The notes beneath the pieces are model-generated. The model was not told the origin of the DNA. It saw only the letters and a program-made list of their open reading frames with translations, and did no database searches. A program made the translations under genes and the position numbers. DNA of 64,000 bases from an uncultured Paracoccaceae bacterium (GTDB taxonomy: Bacteria > Pseudomonadota > Alphaproteobacteria > Rhodobacterales > Rhodobacteraceae), in assembly GCA_947492585.1 (NCBI GenBank), contig CANLND010000016.1, forward strand, positions 29,976 through 93,975, given 5' to 3'. This document shows positions 27,388 through 36,254 of the stretch, piece by piece (positions within the stretch are counted from its first letter, which is position 1; the number at the start of each line of letters is the position of its first letter).

Positions 27388-28557
27388 ATGAAGGATATTG
27401 CAGCGGCCAACACCCGCCTGCCGGTTACGGTGCTGTCAGGCTTTTTGGGCGCAGGGAAAACCACGCTATTGAACCGGGTCTTGAACAATCGCGAGGGGCA
27501 GCGCGTCGCCGTCATTGTCAATGACATGTCCGAGGTCAACATTGATGCCGATTTGGTCCGCGAGGGCACTGAATTGTCGCGGTCCGAAGAAAAGCTGGTC
27601 GAAATGTCCAACGGCTGCATCTGCTGCACCCTGCGTGATGACCTGTTGAAAGAGGTGCGCACATTGTCAGAGGAGGGGCGGTTTGATTACCTGCTGATTG
27701 AATCCACGGGCATCTCAGAGCCGCTTCCTGTGGCCGCCACGTTTGATTTTCGGGATGAAGAGGGGCACAGCCTGTCGGATGTTGCCCGCCTGGACACGAT
27801 GGTCACGGTGGTGGATGCCGTGAATCTGCTAAAGGACTTCTCAAGCCATGATTTCCTGACAGATCGCGGTGAATCCTTAGGCGATCAGGATGACCGCAGT
27901 TTGGTCAGCCTGCTGACGGAACAAATTGAATTTGCCGATGTTGTGATCCTGAACAAGATTTCCGACGCAGGCCCTGAGCGCACCGATGCGGCGCGCAAGA
28001 TCATTCGGGCACTGAATGGTGATGCCAAAATCATTGAGACTGATCACTCAGAGGTGCCAGCTGGGGCGATCCTCAACACCGGGCTGTTTGATTTTGAAAC
28101 CGCGCATGAACATCCGATGTGGGCCAAAGAGTTGTATGGTTTTGCCAATCACACGCCGGAAGACGAAGAATACGGGATCACCTCTTTTGCCTATCATGCG
28201 CGTGCGCCGTTTGATCCGCAGAAATTGCATGCTGCGCTGAACGGCGATCTTCCGGGCGTAATCCGCGCCAAGGGTCATTTCTGGATCGCCACGCGCCCGG
28301 AATGGGCCGCTGAATACAGCCTTGCCGGCGCATTGTCCTCGGTTAAACCATTGGGGCGCTGGTGGGCCTCGATCCCCCAAGACCGGCTGCCGACCCATCC
28401 CGAGGCCCAAGCCGAGATCGCGCGCAATTGGGTGGAGCCCTGGGGCGATCGACGCCAAGAGTTGGTGTTTATTGGTGTTGATCTGGATCGTGAAGCGATC
28501 TACGCGCGCCTGAATGCCGCGCTTGTTTCGACGGAAGTGTTTGCAGCTGACGACTGA
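27388..28557 (+). CDS. COG0523 (CobW/ZigA-type) zinc metallochaperone GTPase
   Basis: From ATG 27388 the protein has 389 residues. Features are Walker [15 protein letters not shown], the metal-binding CxCC ([14 protein letters not shown]), [14 protein letters not shown] and a C-terminal CobW_C domain ([16 protein letters not shown]...[12 protein letters not shown]). A GGAG at 27378-27381 supports this start; in-frame ATGs at 27355, 27361 and 27376 are too close to the Zur box. With the Zur box and DUF1826 downstream, a role in zinc allocation during zinc limitation (ZigA/ZNG1 type) is more likely than cobalamin synthesis. Confidence 0.93.
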   Translation: MKDIAAANTRLPVTVLSGFLGAGKTTLLNRVLNNREGQRVAVIVNDMSEVNIDADLVREGTELSRSEEKLVEMSNGCICCTLRDDLLKEVRTLSEEGRFDYLLIESTGISEPLPVAATFDFRDEEGHSLSDVARLDTMVTVVDAVNLLKDFSSHDFLTDRGESLGDQDDRSLVSLLTEQIEFADVVILNKISDAGPERTDAARKIIRALNGDAKIIETDHSEVPAGAILNTGLFDFETAHEHPMWAKELYGFANHTPEDEEYGITSFAYHARAPFDPQKLHAALNGDLPGVIRAKGHFWIATRPEWAAEYSLAGALSSVKPLGRWWASIPQDRLPTHPEAQAEIARNWVEPWGDRRQELVFIGVDLDREAIYARLNAALVSTEVFAADD

Positions 28558-28598
28558 CGAGACCTGTCAGATCCGTTTCCGCAGTGGGGCCGTGGCTG

Positions 28599-29240
28599 AT
28601 GGCTGACATCGATCTTGTCGCCAGACAGACCCGCCTTCCGCCGGGGGTTTCGGTGTCTACGGCGTCAGAGGGGTTGGCCGCAATTCATGATCCGAATTGT
28701 GCCGCTGCCCTGTGGACGCGGGCAACGTTACCGTCTTTTCAAAACTGGTTGGACGCTCTTGATCCTCTAAACCTGCCGACGGCGCGGATTATATTGCGGC
28801 CCAGTCGGGTTGAAATCGCACTCACACAGATCTGCGCGAGCGTGGGCACTCCTGCGGGTGAACATCGCGATCGCTTGATCGAGGATATTTCAGCTCAGGC
28901 GCAGATTTTTGCCGATCTCGTGGCGGCTTCTTATCTGCGTCTGCGTTTGGATGCGGTTACAACAAACGCGTGCAGCAAATTCCATATGGATGCGTTGACG
29001 GCGCGGCTGATCTGCACCTATCGCGGCCGAACCACCCAGCTGGGACAGGCCGCGCGTGGCGAGATGCCGACCGACATTTATGACGTCCCACAATCCAGCC
29101 CCTTGGTGCTGCGTGCGTCGAAATGGCCGACTGCCGGTGCCACCAATCTATTGCACCGCTCGCCGCCCATAGAAGGCAGCGGCGAAACCCGATTGGTGTT
29201 GGTGTTGGATCCGGTTCACGATCCAGACGACGAAATCTAG
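28599..29240 (+). CDS. DUF1826 domain protein, zinc-limitation partner
   Basis: The 213-residue protein has the DUF1826 pattern: IHDPNCAAALWTR near the start, the conserved FHMDALTARLICTYRGRTTQ block and LLHRSPPIEGSGETRLVLVLD at the end. Conserved His, Cys and Asp residues in the FHMD and HRSPP segments could bind metal. It lies 41 bp after the zinc GTPase and is probably cotranscribed under Zur. The biochemical role is unknown. ATG 28599 is preferred over 28584. Confidence 0.85.
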   Translation: MADIDLVARQTRLPPGVSVSTASEGLAAIHDPNCAAALWTRATLPSFQNWLDALDPLNLPTARIILRPSRVEIALTQICASVGTPAGEHRDRLIEDISAQAQIFADLVAASYLRLRLDAVTTNACSKFHMDALTARLICTYRGRTTQLGQAARGEMPTDIYDVPQSSPLVLRASKWPTAGATNLLHRSPPIEGSGETRLVLVLDPVHDPDDEI

Positions 29241-29267
29241 CCTCATAGGACAGGCCTGCACCTGCTC

Positions 29268-29813
29268 TTAGTCGGGCAGATGCAGGTCAAAGCCGCATTC
29301 ATCCATCATCTTGCCATAGGCTGCCGTGAAACCGCTCAGCGAGGCCTCATACAGCATGTCATTGCCCACCCAGATTTCAACAAAGCTGCCTTGTTGCATG
29401 GCGCGCAGCATGGGCAGCTGGTCCAGATGTCCCACTCCGCTTGAGGCTTCGGCGATGCCTTCGTCGTTGATCCAGGAATTGGCTACGGCTGAAATGTGAA
29501 AGCTGCGATCAAAGTCAAAGATGAAATCAACCGTCTGCCCGGTTTGCAGCAACGTTGGATAGGAGCGCGGAGAAGATTCCCAGACATAGGCCATCGGGTA
29601 ATGGAAGGGGGGACCCGCATCGCCAGAAAACACCTCAACCGCCAGTACGGGATCGCCATCCCCGCCTGTGCGGGCGGAACAGAAGACATAATCGTCTTCT
29701 TCGCTAATGTGATCTTCGACAAAAACCTGCCAGTCCTTATAGGTCCAGTGTTGGGCGGCGTGGGCGGGCAGGGCCCAGGCAAGGGCAAGCAAGGAAACAG
29801 AAATCAGACGCAT
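29268..29813 (-). CDS. Exported protein of unknown function
   Basis: The 181-residue protein has a clean signal peptide (MRLISVSLLALAWALPAHAA). The mature part has WTYKDWQVFVEDH, two cysteines (YVFCSART and MDECGFDLHLP) and a predicted beta-rich core. The layout recalls invasion-associated locus B-like periplasmic proteins, but the similarity is weak. It converges with the Zur-linked genes. A periplasmic location is the only firm statement. Confidence 0.7.
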   Translation of the reverse strand: MRLISVSLLALAWALPAHAAQHWTYKDWQVFVEDHISEEDDYVFCSARTGGDGDPVLAVEVFSGDAGPPFHYPMAYVWESSPRSYPTLLQTGQTVDFIFDFDRSFHISAVANSWINDEGIAEASSGVGHLDQLPMLRAMQQGSFVEIWVGNDMLYEASLSGFTAAYGKMMDECGFDLHLPD

Positions 29814-29942
29814 GGCCGCTCCTAAAAGGGAGATGGATGAATTTTGCCCAACCTTGGGTCAAAGAGCTGAATATTTCCTTTTTTCTGGCGTCCTCTGCAC
29901 GTCTTTCGCTAAATGAAATGGCACTATATGGAGCGCAAGATC

Positions 29943-30113
29943 ATGCAGAAACGCACCTTGGATCTGGCAGGCTGGGGTCTGTTTGTCCTGTCGGCTCTCG
30001 GCTTTATCGTGGCCAGCATCGGCACGTTCTGGGCGATGCTGGGCAGCCTGTTGTTTCTGGTGGCATGTCTGGTCTTTATCTACGGCCTGTATTTCGGCAA
30101 GGAAGACAGCTGA
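29943..30113 (+). CDS. Small two-helix membrane protein (56 residues)
   Basis: From ATG 29943, with GGAG at 29930-29933, the protein has two hydrophobic helices (LAGWGLFVLSALGFIVASIG and WAMLGSLLFLVACLVFIYGL) and an acidic GKEDS end. The family is unknown. Its stop abuts the ygfZ stop with zero bases between (30113/30114), a tight convergent arrangement. Confidence 0.7.
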   Translation: MQKRTLDLAGWGLFVLSALGFIVASIGTFWAMLGSLLFLVACLVFIYGLYFGKEDS

Positions 30114-30863
30114 TCACGCGTCTGGGGTTGCCCGCCAGTGTACTTCGGCGTCCCCGGCCTGCATGGCGCCCGTCGCACGATCGAACCGCAAATAGGCAAT
30201 CGCCTGATCGCCGCTTTGGGTGAACAATGTGCCTGCGGTTTTGCCGTCGGCTTTCAATTCACTGCCGATGGGGGCGGATCCATTCACAGCCACGGTGGCC
30301 AGCCCCTTGCGCAGCTCAGTCTTGTGCTTCATGCGCGCGGTGACCTCTTGGCCTACGTAGCATCCCTTGCGGAAATCAACACCGTTCAGCGTTTCAAAAC
30401 CGGCCTCAAGAATATAGCTGTCTTGGGTCAGTTCTATGCCGGTTTCTGGAATGCAATGGGCCACCCGCAGCGCGGTCCAGTTGGTGCCATCGTCGCCCTC
30501 AACACTGCCATAAATACGCCAGCCCATGGCTGCATTGCGCGGATCAACCAACGCGTTGTCAGGCAGCTCTCCGGTCCCGCGCTGGACCTTTAGGGCGGTC
30601 TCGTCGATCACGACATCCGCACGCAGTCGGTACATCGACAGGCGTTTGATCACGCTATCCCCCAGGTTGGCGTCAATGTCCAACAGCACCCCGCCATCGC
30701 TGTCAGCTGATAAGAAAAAATCGGCCAGATATTTACCCTGTGGTGTCAGCAGCGCGGCGTAGACCAGCCCCTGATCAACCTTGTCTACATCGTTGGTCAC
30801 CAACCCTTGCAGGAAGGAACGCGCGTCGGATCCGGTGAAACGATAGATCTTGCGAGCAGACAT
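30114..30863 (-). CDS. ygfZ: YgfZ/GcvT-like folate-binding protein
   Basis: From ATG 30863 the protein has 249 residues. The YgfZ signature K-G-C-Y-x-G-Q-E is present as RKGCYVGQEVTARMKHKT, with the N-terminal folate-binding aminomethyltransferase-like fold (FTGSDARSFLQGLVTNDV). YgfZ helps assemble or repair [4Fe-4S] enzymes using tetrahydrofolate. An AGGAGAG ribosome-binding site precedes this ATG; the much longer upstream frame is antisense to the glycosyltransferase and not coding. Confidence 0.93.
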   Translation of the reverse strand: MSARKIYRFTGSDARSFLQGLVTNDVDKVDQGLVYAALLTPQGKYLADFFLSADSDGGVLLDIDANLGDSVIKRLSMYRLRADVVIDETALKVQRGTGELPDNALVDPRNAAMGWRIYGSVEGDDGTNWTALRVAHCIPETGIELTQDSYILEAGFETLNGVDFRKGCYVGQEVTARMKHKTELRKGLATVAVNGSAPIGSELKADGKTAGTLFTQSGDQAIAYLRFDRATGAMQAGDAEVHWRATPDA

Positions 30864-30947
30864 TATGGGCTCTCCTTTGGCCTTTACTATCGGTTTGATA
30901 TAGGAACGATCTGCAAAGTGAATAGCAAATGACCACAGGATACCATC

Positions 30948-31628
30948 ATGCGGGCCCCAATCAGTGTTGTAATCCCGACTTTTGAAGACGCGGGGCATGT
31001 GCAGGCCTGTCTGGAACGGCTGATGGAAGGGCTTGCGTCCGGGATCATCCGCGAAGTGGTGATCAGCGACGGGGGGTCTACGGACGCCACGCGGGTGATT
31101 GCCGATGAGGCCGGGGCAACCGTTGTGACCGGTGCGCGCTCTATGGGAGGGCAATTGCGCAGGGGGTGTCAGGCCGCCAAGGGGGATTGGCTGTTGGTGG
31201 TGCATGCGGACACCTTGTTGCCTGTGGGCTGGGCGGCGGTGGTGCAGGCCCACATGGAGCGAGAGCGGGCAGGGCCTGCGCATTTCAAATTGGCGTTTGA
31301 CGCCAGGGGCCTGCGGGCTGCACTGGTGGCGGGGTGGGGCAATATGCGGTCCCTTATTCTGGGTTTGCCCTATGGCCATCAGGGGCTGTTGGTGCCGCGC
31401 GCGCTGTACCTTGAAAAAGGGGGGTACCCGGACCAACCCATTATGGAAGATCTGGAGATCGCCCGTCGTTTGCCGGGCATGACGATTTTGTCCGCAACTG
31501 CCCTCTGCAACGCAGAGCCGTTTTTGCAAAAGGGCTGGCTGCGCCATGGAGCTGGCAATTTATGGCGGTTGGCGCGCTACGCTATGGGCGTTGACCCCGC
31601 GCGCCTGTTGCCCAAGGAGCGATCTTAA
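30948..31628 (+). CDS. GT2 glycosyltransferase, TIGR04283-like
   Basis: The 226-residue GT-A enzyme has ISVVIPTFEDAGHVQACL, VVISDGGSTDATRVIADEAG, the DxD-equivalent VVHADTLLP and the acceptor-side IMEDLEIARRL with GKWLxHG-like GWLRHGAGNLW. This set matches TIGR04283 (glycosyltransferases named for arsenosugar synthesis). No ArsM or ArsS gene is present here, so arsenic involvement is not supported by context. It is divergent from ygfZ and converges with the exporter. Confidence 0.85.
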   Translation: MRAPISVVIPTFEDAGHVQACLERLMEGLASGIIREVVISDGGSTDATRVIADEAGATVVTGARSMGGQLRRGCQAAKGDWLLVVHADTLLPVGWAAVVQAHMERERAGPAHFKLAFDARGLRAALVAGWGNMRSLILGLPYGHQGLLVPRALYLEKGGYPDQPIMEDLEIARRLPGMTILSATALCNAEPFLQKGWLRHGAGNLWRLARYAMGVDPARLLPKERS

Positions 31629-31629
31629 G

Positions 31630-33492
31630 TCAGGCCTGTCCAAACACACGACGGGTGAGGCGCTGGAACCATCTGGTTTTGTCTTCATCGCCCACGGTAG
31701 GTCTGGGGATCTGGGCGGACAGTGCCTTTTGGTCAACCAGTGTTTTTCCGTCTTGAAATTGCAGGCGGTACAGGTCGGCGTAGATGCCGCCACGTTCCAG
31801 CAGTTCATCATGCGTGCCCTGATCGGCAATCTGACCCCGTTCCATCACGATGATTTTGTCGGCGTTGCGAATGGTCGACAGGCGGTGGGCGATCACAATG
31901 GTGGTGCGCCCGCCTGCAAGGCTGTCCAGAGCGGCTTGCACCATCTTTTCGGATTGGGCATCCAGCGCGGATGTGGCTTCGTCGAGCAGCAGAATTGGCG
32001 TGTCGCGCAGCAGCGCCCGTGCAATCACCACGCGCTGGCGTTGCCCCCCCGAAAGAGCAGAACCACGTGGCCCAACGAGCGTGTCCAGGCCATCGGTGAG
32101 TTTGGGGAGGAAATCGGAGACATGTGCAGCATCGAGCACTTGTTTCAGACGTTCATTGGACACATCCGTGCGGCCCAGAAGAATGTTTTCCCGCAACGTT
32201 TCATCAAACAGCAGCGCTTCTTGGGTGACCACCGAAAACAGACCGCGTAGATCGGACAGTTCCATATCTGCAATCGCCACGCCCCCAATAGTCGCCTGAC
32301 CCTGTTGCGGGTCAACAAGGCGCGTCAGAAGGTTAAAGACGGTTGATTTCCCAGCGCCGGATGCACCAACAAGCGCAGTGGTTTTGCCTGCCTCCGCCAC
32401 CAGAGAGAGATCGCGTAGAATATCAGAATCGCCGTATTGCAGGCCGATGTTATCAAAACGAATTTCAGGCAGGCCCGTTGGAGGTGTTTTGGGCTGAGCA
32501 GGTGAAACCATAGAAATAGGCATATCCATCAACGCCTTGATCCGCTCTAGTGCGGCGGCGGCGGCCTGCCAGGTGCCGCTGACGGCTGCAAGACGGCGCA
32601 TAGGGTCAAAAGTCAGGCCGATGGCTGTGAAGAAGCTCATGAATTGACCGACGGATTTTTCTCCGGCGATGATCTCTCCGCCGCCGTAAAGCACCACCCC
32701 CATGACGCCGAGACCTGCCATGATATCAATCAATCCGGTGATTGAGGAGGTGCCAAAGCTGGCCTTGACTTCAGAGTGGACGAAATCGTCCATATGGGTG
32801 GCAAACCGGTCCTGCTGGTAACGCTCTAGGCTGTTGAGCTTGATTGGAATGATGCCGTGAAAGATCTCATCAAGGCGGGTGGCGAGGGTGGCGCCAAGAT
32901 CGCGCGCACGTGACGCTTTTTTTCGTACATATCGCTGGACCGAAGCAATCGGCAGCAGCAAGAGCGGCAAGCCGACCAGCATGATGATGGTCCATCTCCA
33001 GTCAACCATCATCGCCACATAAAGGGTTGCGATGAGTTGAGTGACGTCCCGCCCGGCTCCGGTGATGACAGCGCGCCAGACCTGATTGATGCTGGTGACA
33101 TCGGTCTGAACCCGCTGGATGAGCGCTCCGGGTGGGTGGTCTTGGTGAAATGCAGGATCTTGCTGGATCAACCGGCCGAGCATGTCTTTGCGCAGGTAGG
33201 CTGCCGAGGTTTGTGAAATTTTGGCCAGCAGAACCTTTTGGCAGACGGAGCTGAGACCCCGCACGGAAAAGATTACCAAAAAGGCGAGGCTGACCCAGAA
33301 CAGGGCGTTTGCATTGCCGGCCACAAAGACGTGGTCGAACATGGGCTGCATCATATAGGCCAGCCCGCCCACCATGGAGCCCTCAATGAGCATAAAGATC
33401 ACGGCCACCCCTAAGAGCCCCATATGGCGACGCAGATAACCGCGCCAGAGCCAGCCGAGAAGCTCGCGGGAGGATTTTGGAGGAGTGCTCAT
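31630..33492 (-). CDS. MsbA-like ABC exporter (fused permease-ATPase)
   Basis: The 620-residue half-transporter has an N-terminal six-helix ABC_membrane domain (about 25-320) and a C-terminal nucleotide-binding domain: Walker A GASGAGKST, signature LSGGQRQR, Walker B ILLLDEATSALD and H-loop VIAHRLST. The type matches MsbA/lipid flippase-like exporters and works as a homodimer. The substrate is unproven; lipid A or another envelope lipid is plausible. The stop is one base from that of the glycosyltransferase. Confidence 0.9.
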   Translation of the reverse strand: MSTPPKSSRELLGWLWRGYLRRHMGLLGVAVIFMLIEGSMVGGLAYMMQPMFDHVFVAGNANALFWVSLAFLVIFSVRGLSSVCQKVLLAKISQTSAAYLRKDMLGRLIQQDPAFHQDHPPGALIQRVQTDVTSINQVWRAVITGAGRDVTQLIATLYVAMMVDWRWTIIMLVGLPLLLLPIASVQRYVRKKASRARDLGATLATRLDEIFHGIIPIKLNSLERYQQDRFATHMDDFVHSEVKASFGTSSITGLIDIMAGLGVMGVVLYGGGEIIAGEKSVGQFMSFFTAIGLTFDPMRRLAAVSGTWQAAAAALERIKALMDMPISMVSPAQPKTPPTGLPEIRFDNIGLQYGDSDILRDLSLVAEAGKTTALVGASGAGKSTVFNLLTRLVDPQQGQATIGGVAIADMELSDLRGLFSVVTQEALLFDETLRENILLGRTDVSNERLKQVLDAAHVSDFLPKLTDGLDTLVGPRGSALSGGQRQRVVIARALLRDTPILLLDEATSALDAQSEKMVQAALDSLAGGRTTIVIAHRLSTIRNADKIIVMERGQIADQGTHDELLERGGIYADLYRLQFQDGKTLVDQKALSAQIPRPTVGDEDKTRWFQRLTRRVFGQA

Positions 33493-33620
33493 CGGGGGCC
33501 GCCTGTGTCGTTCAAAGGATCTTCGGAAGGAAAGACCCGTGCATTTAAGCAGCTGAGGCTATGGGTGCAAGCGCTGCAGCTGCTGGGGGCAGCGCCTTAG
33601 CGCCGTTGGCGTTTGTGTCC

Positions 33621-33712
33621 GCAGGCCCTCCCGCCCCGTTTTGGCGGACGGGGAATCCCGTCCTAAGCCAAACGCGTTGGGCCGAGCGCCGGGCCTGACG
33701 GCCCGGCGCGGG
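33621..33712 (+). repeat. Dispersed GC-rich palindromic repeat, copy B
   Basis: This divergent copy has GGCCCTCCCGCCCC, a hairpin CCCCGTTTTGGCGGACGGGG, the shared CGTTGGGCCGAGCGCC and the palindrome GCCGGGCC-TGAC-GGCCCGGC. It ends 24 bp from the stop of the aminotransferase gene, in the same position relative to its gene as copies A and C. It fills most of the 243-bp gap 33493-33735. Confidence 0.7.
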
Positions 33713-33735
33713 TGGCGTTTATGATGACCGAGCGT

Positions 33736-34854
33736 CTATCCCGGCCAACGTTTGCGCGCGTCTGTAAGTGCCGCTGGCAGAGCGTGCGCAAATGCGTCGC
33801 GTTCAGGTTTTGGACTGCAGCTTACACGGATACATCTATTGTGTGGCGCCGCAAAAGGCATCCGCACAAAAAGGCCTTGCGCCGTTAACGCGTCCAGCAC
33901 GGCCTTGGCAAAATCGCCATCACGGCCGCAGTCTATTGTCACGAAATTCGTTGCCGAGGGCAGGGCTGTTAGGCCATTTTGGGTGGCGATTTCACCAAGC
34001 TCAGCGCGCGCTGTTTCAAGTTGCTGGCGGATGTTCTGCAACCAGCTCTGGTCTTGCACCGCCGCCAGCGCGCCCGCTTGCGCCATAAGATTGACGCCAA
34101 AATGATTGCGCAGTTTGTTAAACGCCGCAATCAGGTCTGGATGCCCCAGAGCATAGCCGATCCGGGCGCCTGCCAGTCCGTACGCCTTGGAAAATGTGCG
34201 CATGCGAATAACACGCGGATCGTCCGCCGACACCGGTGCGGCGGTGCCATCAGGGGCACATTCCACATACGCCTCGTCGAGTAAGAGCAGGGTGCCGACA
34301 GGCAGTTGGTCCAACAGGCGCGCAATCGTGTCGCCAGCGTGATGGCTCCCCATCGGGTTGTCGGGATTGGCAAGATAGACCAGTTTAGCATCGGTTTCAT
34401 GTGCCATGGCGATCAAGGCGTTGGGATCTTCATGATCTCCCTTGTAAGGAACCTGTTTTAATGCGCCGCCAAATCCTGTGACGTGATAGTTAAAAGTGGG
34501 GTAGGCTCCGATAGATGTGATCGCGACATCCCCAGGTGCGATGAGCAGCCGAACCAGATACCCCAAGAGAGCGTCGATGCCTTCGCCAACTACGATGTTG
34601 TCCAGCCGACAATTGTGATGCTGAGCAAGCGCCTGACGTAGATCGTGATTTTCTGCATCGCCATATTTCCAGACCTCCGCCGCAGCGGCCTGCATCGCCA
34701 GAATGGCCTTGGGTGAGGGGCCAAAGCCATTTTCGTTGGCCCCTAGCCGGGCGCGGAAACGGGATTGTGTGGCGCGTTCCTGCGTTTCTGGCCCCACAAA
34801 GGGTGATGTCGCACTGAGCGTGTTCGCAAGGTCGGTGTACCGGGGTGTTATCAT
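33736..34854 (-). CDS. HisC-family PLP aminotransferase
   Basis: The 372-residue fold type I enzyme has GANENGFGPSPKAI near the start, YLANPDNPMGS, LLLDEAYVEC and the PLP lysine in MRTFSKAYGLAGARIGY, and ends with SCSPKPERDAFA. It belongs to the histidinol-phosphate/aromatic aminotransferase group. It is not within a his operon and may be a second HisC paralogue acting on aromatic amino acids. It is divergent from the aldolase gene, with 210 bp of promoter region between. Confidence 0.88.
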   Translation of the reverse strand: MITPRYTDLANTLSATSPFVGPETQERATQSRFRARLGANENGFGPSPKAILAMQAAAAEVWKYGDAENHDLRQALAQHHNCRLDNIVVGEGIDALLGYLVRLLIAPGDVAITSIGAYPTFNYHVTGFGGALKQVPYKGDHEDPNALIAMAHETDAKLVYLANPDNPMGSHHAGDTIARLLDQLPVGTLLLLDEAYVECAPDGTAAPVSADDPRVIRMRTFSKAYGLAGARIGYALGHPDLIAAFNKLRNHFGVNLMAQAGALAAVQDQSWLQNIRQQLETARAELGEIATQNGLTALPSATNFVTIDCGRDGDFAKAVLDALTAQGLFVRMPFAAPHNRCIRVSCSPKPERDAFAHALPAALTDARKRWPG

Positions 34855-34986
34855 AGCCGGATTTAAACGCCATCTGGCGACAGTGACAAGCGCGTGTTGT
34901 CCGGTCGGGTGGTGAAGTGACTATATCTTTGGTGAAATGCCGAAACCCCCGCGCTTGGCCACGAGCGGGGAAAAAACTTTAAAACC

Positions 34987-34998
34987 GTTAGCGCTACC
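34987..34998. promoter_or_regulatory. LacI-type (CceR-like) operator before aldolase
   Basis: GTTAGCGCTACC is a palindrome with one mismatch (GTTAGC/GGTAGC), 67 bp before the aldolase start. The TTAGCGCTAA-like core resembles sites of the LacI-family carbon regulator CceR of Rhodobacterales, recalled rather than searched. Confidence 0.5.
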
Positions 34999-35064
34999 GA
35001 ACATTGTTAGGATGTAAATTCAGGCTATAGATAAACAAAGAGACTTTTTCTGGGAGCAACAGTT

Positions 35065-35967
35065 ATGGCCAAAGACGATTCAACACAGAAACAACAGTTT
35101 GATCGCATTGCAAACGGCAATGGATTCATCGCCGCTTTGGACCAGTCTGGCGGGTCAACACCAAAGGCGCTGGGGCTATATGGCGTGACCGAAGACGCCT
35201 ATTCGAACGACGCGGAAATGTTCGACGAAGTTCAGAAAATGCGCGCGCGTATCATCAAAGCGCCTGATTTCGACAAGAACAAAATTCTGGGCGCGATCTT
35301 GTTTGAAAAAACGATGGATAACGTAATCGACGGGACCCCAGTTGCCACCTATTTGTGGGAAAGCTGTGGTGTTGTGCCCTTCCTCAAGGTCGACAAGGGG
35401 CTGGATGCCGAAGTTAACGGCGCGCAGATGATGAAGCCCATGCCCGAGTTGGATGCGCTGCTGGCGCGCGCCAATGATGCTGGTATTTTTGGCACCAAAA
35501 TGCGTTCCGTGGTGAAAGAGGCCAATGTTGACGGGATCAAAGCCGTGGTCGCGCAGCAGTTTGAAGTTGGTAAGCAGATTGCCGCCGCGGGTCTGGTGCC
35601 AATCATTGAACCCGAAGTTGACATCAATTCCCCCACCAAAGCTGAAGCCGAAGTGCTGCTGAAAGGGGAGATCCTCAAACAATTGAACGCGCTGGATGGC
35701 GACACCAAAGTGGCGTTGAAACTGACCATTCCTAATGAAGCTGGCATCTATGATGATCTGGCCGACCACGCTGCTGTGGTGCGTGTTGTGGCGCTGTCGG
35801 GGGGCTATAGCACCGATGACGCCTGCGAGAAATTGTCGAAGAACACCAAGATGATCGCATCGTTCAGCCGTGCGCTGACCGAAGGTTTGAACGTTGCGAT
35901 GTCTGATGATGAATATAACGCGGCGTTGGGTTCGAACATCGGCAAGATTTATCAGGCATCGCTCTGA
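35065..35967 (+). CDS. Class I fructose-bisphosphate aldolase
   Basis: The 300-residue enzyme has FIAALDQSGGSTPKALGLYG, ILGAILFEKTMD, the Schiff-base region (VALKLTIPNEAGIYDDL) and a C-terminal VALSGGYSTDDACEKL phosphate-binding segment. It is the bacterial class I type that needs no metal, acting in glycolysis, gluconeogenesis and, in many roseobacters, supply of the Entner-Doudoroff/gluconeogenic flow. A LacI-type operator and a ribosome-binding site (GGGAGCAAC) precede it, and a terminator follows. Confidence 0.93.
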   Translation: MAKDDSTQKQQFDRIANGNGFIAALDQSGGSTPKALGLYGVTEDAYSNDAEMFDEVQKMRARIIKAPDFDKNKILGAILFEKTMDNVIDGTPVATYLWESCGVVPFLKVDKGLDAEVNGAQMMKPMPELDALLARANDAGIFGTKMRSVVKEANVDGIKAVVAQQFEVGKQIAAAGLVPIIEPEVDINSPTKAEAEVLLKGEILKQLNALDGDTKVALKLTIPNEAGIYDDLADHAAVVRVVALSGGYSTDDACEKLSKNTKMIASFSRALTEGLNVAMSDDEYNAALGSNIGKIYQASL

Positions 35968-35996
35968 TCTCATATTGGTCCTGACCGGCTCGGCAG

Positions 35997-36030
35997 ACCG
36001 CCTCTGGGGTTTCCAGGGGCGGTTTTGTTT
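35997..36030 (+). terminator. Aldolase gene terminator
   Basis: ACCGCCTCTGG (35997-36007) pairs with CCAGGGGCGGT (36013-36023) with one G-T pair, loop GGTTT, then TTTGTTTT. Confidence 0.9.
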
Positions 36031-36254
36031 TGGGGGGCTGGGAGCAGGATCTTGAGACGGGTCTAAAACGTGAAAGAATGGGTGCGTGGGATTCGTTAGA
36101 TATGAACCACCGACCAACGTGCTCATGCTCTCAGAGCACGGTCCCGGCGGGTCTTGGTTCGCACGCTCCCTCTCCCCCAGTTGCCGATCAAGATCCGCCA
36201 CCCCCTTCACGACCGCTCATCTCTTGGGCGCCACCAACGTGGCTGCATGAGTTA
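36031..36254. other. Intergenic region between aldolase and araC-type gene
   Basis: No gene is supported. It holds a small hairpin (GTGCTC / GAGCAC near 36119-36139). Open frames here lack ribosome-binding sites and motifs. Confidence 0.4.

Noticed and set aside
27388..28557. Reading the COG0523 GTPase as CobW of cobalamin synthesis
   Set aside because: The Zur box and DUF1826 context favour a zinc role; cobQ lies 2 kb away but is on the other strand with unrelated neighbours.
36031..36254. tRNA-like or riboswitch-like structure after the aldolase gene
   Set aside because: A small hairpin exists, but no cloverleaf, no TPsiC-like motif and no known riboswitch core were found.
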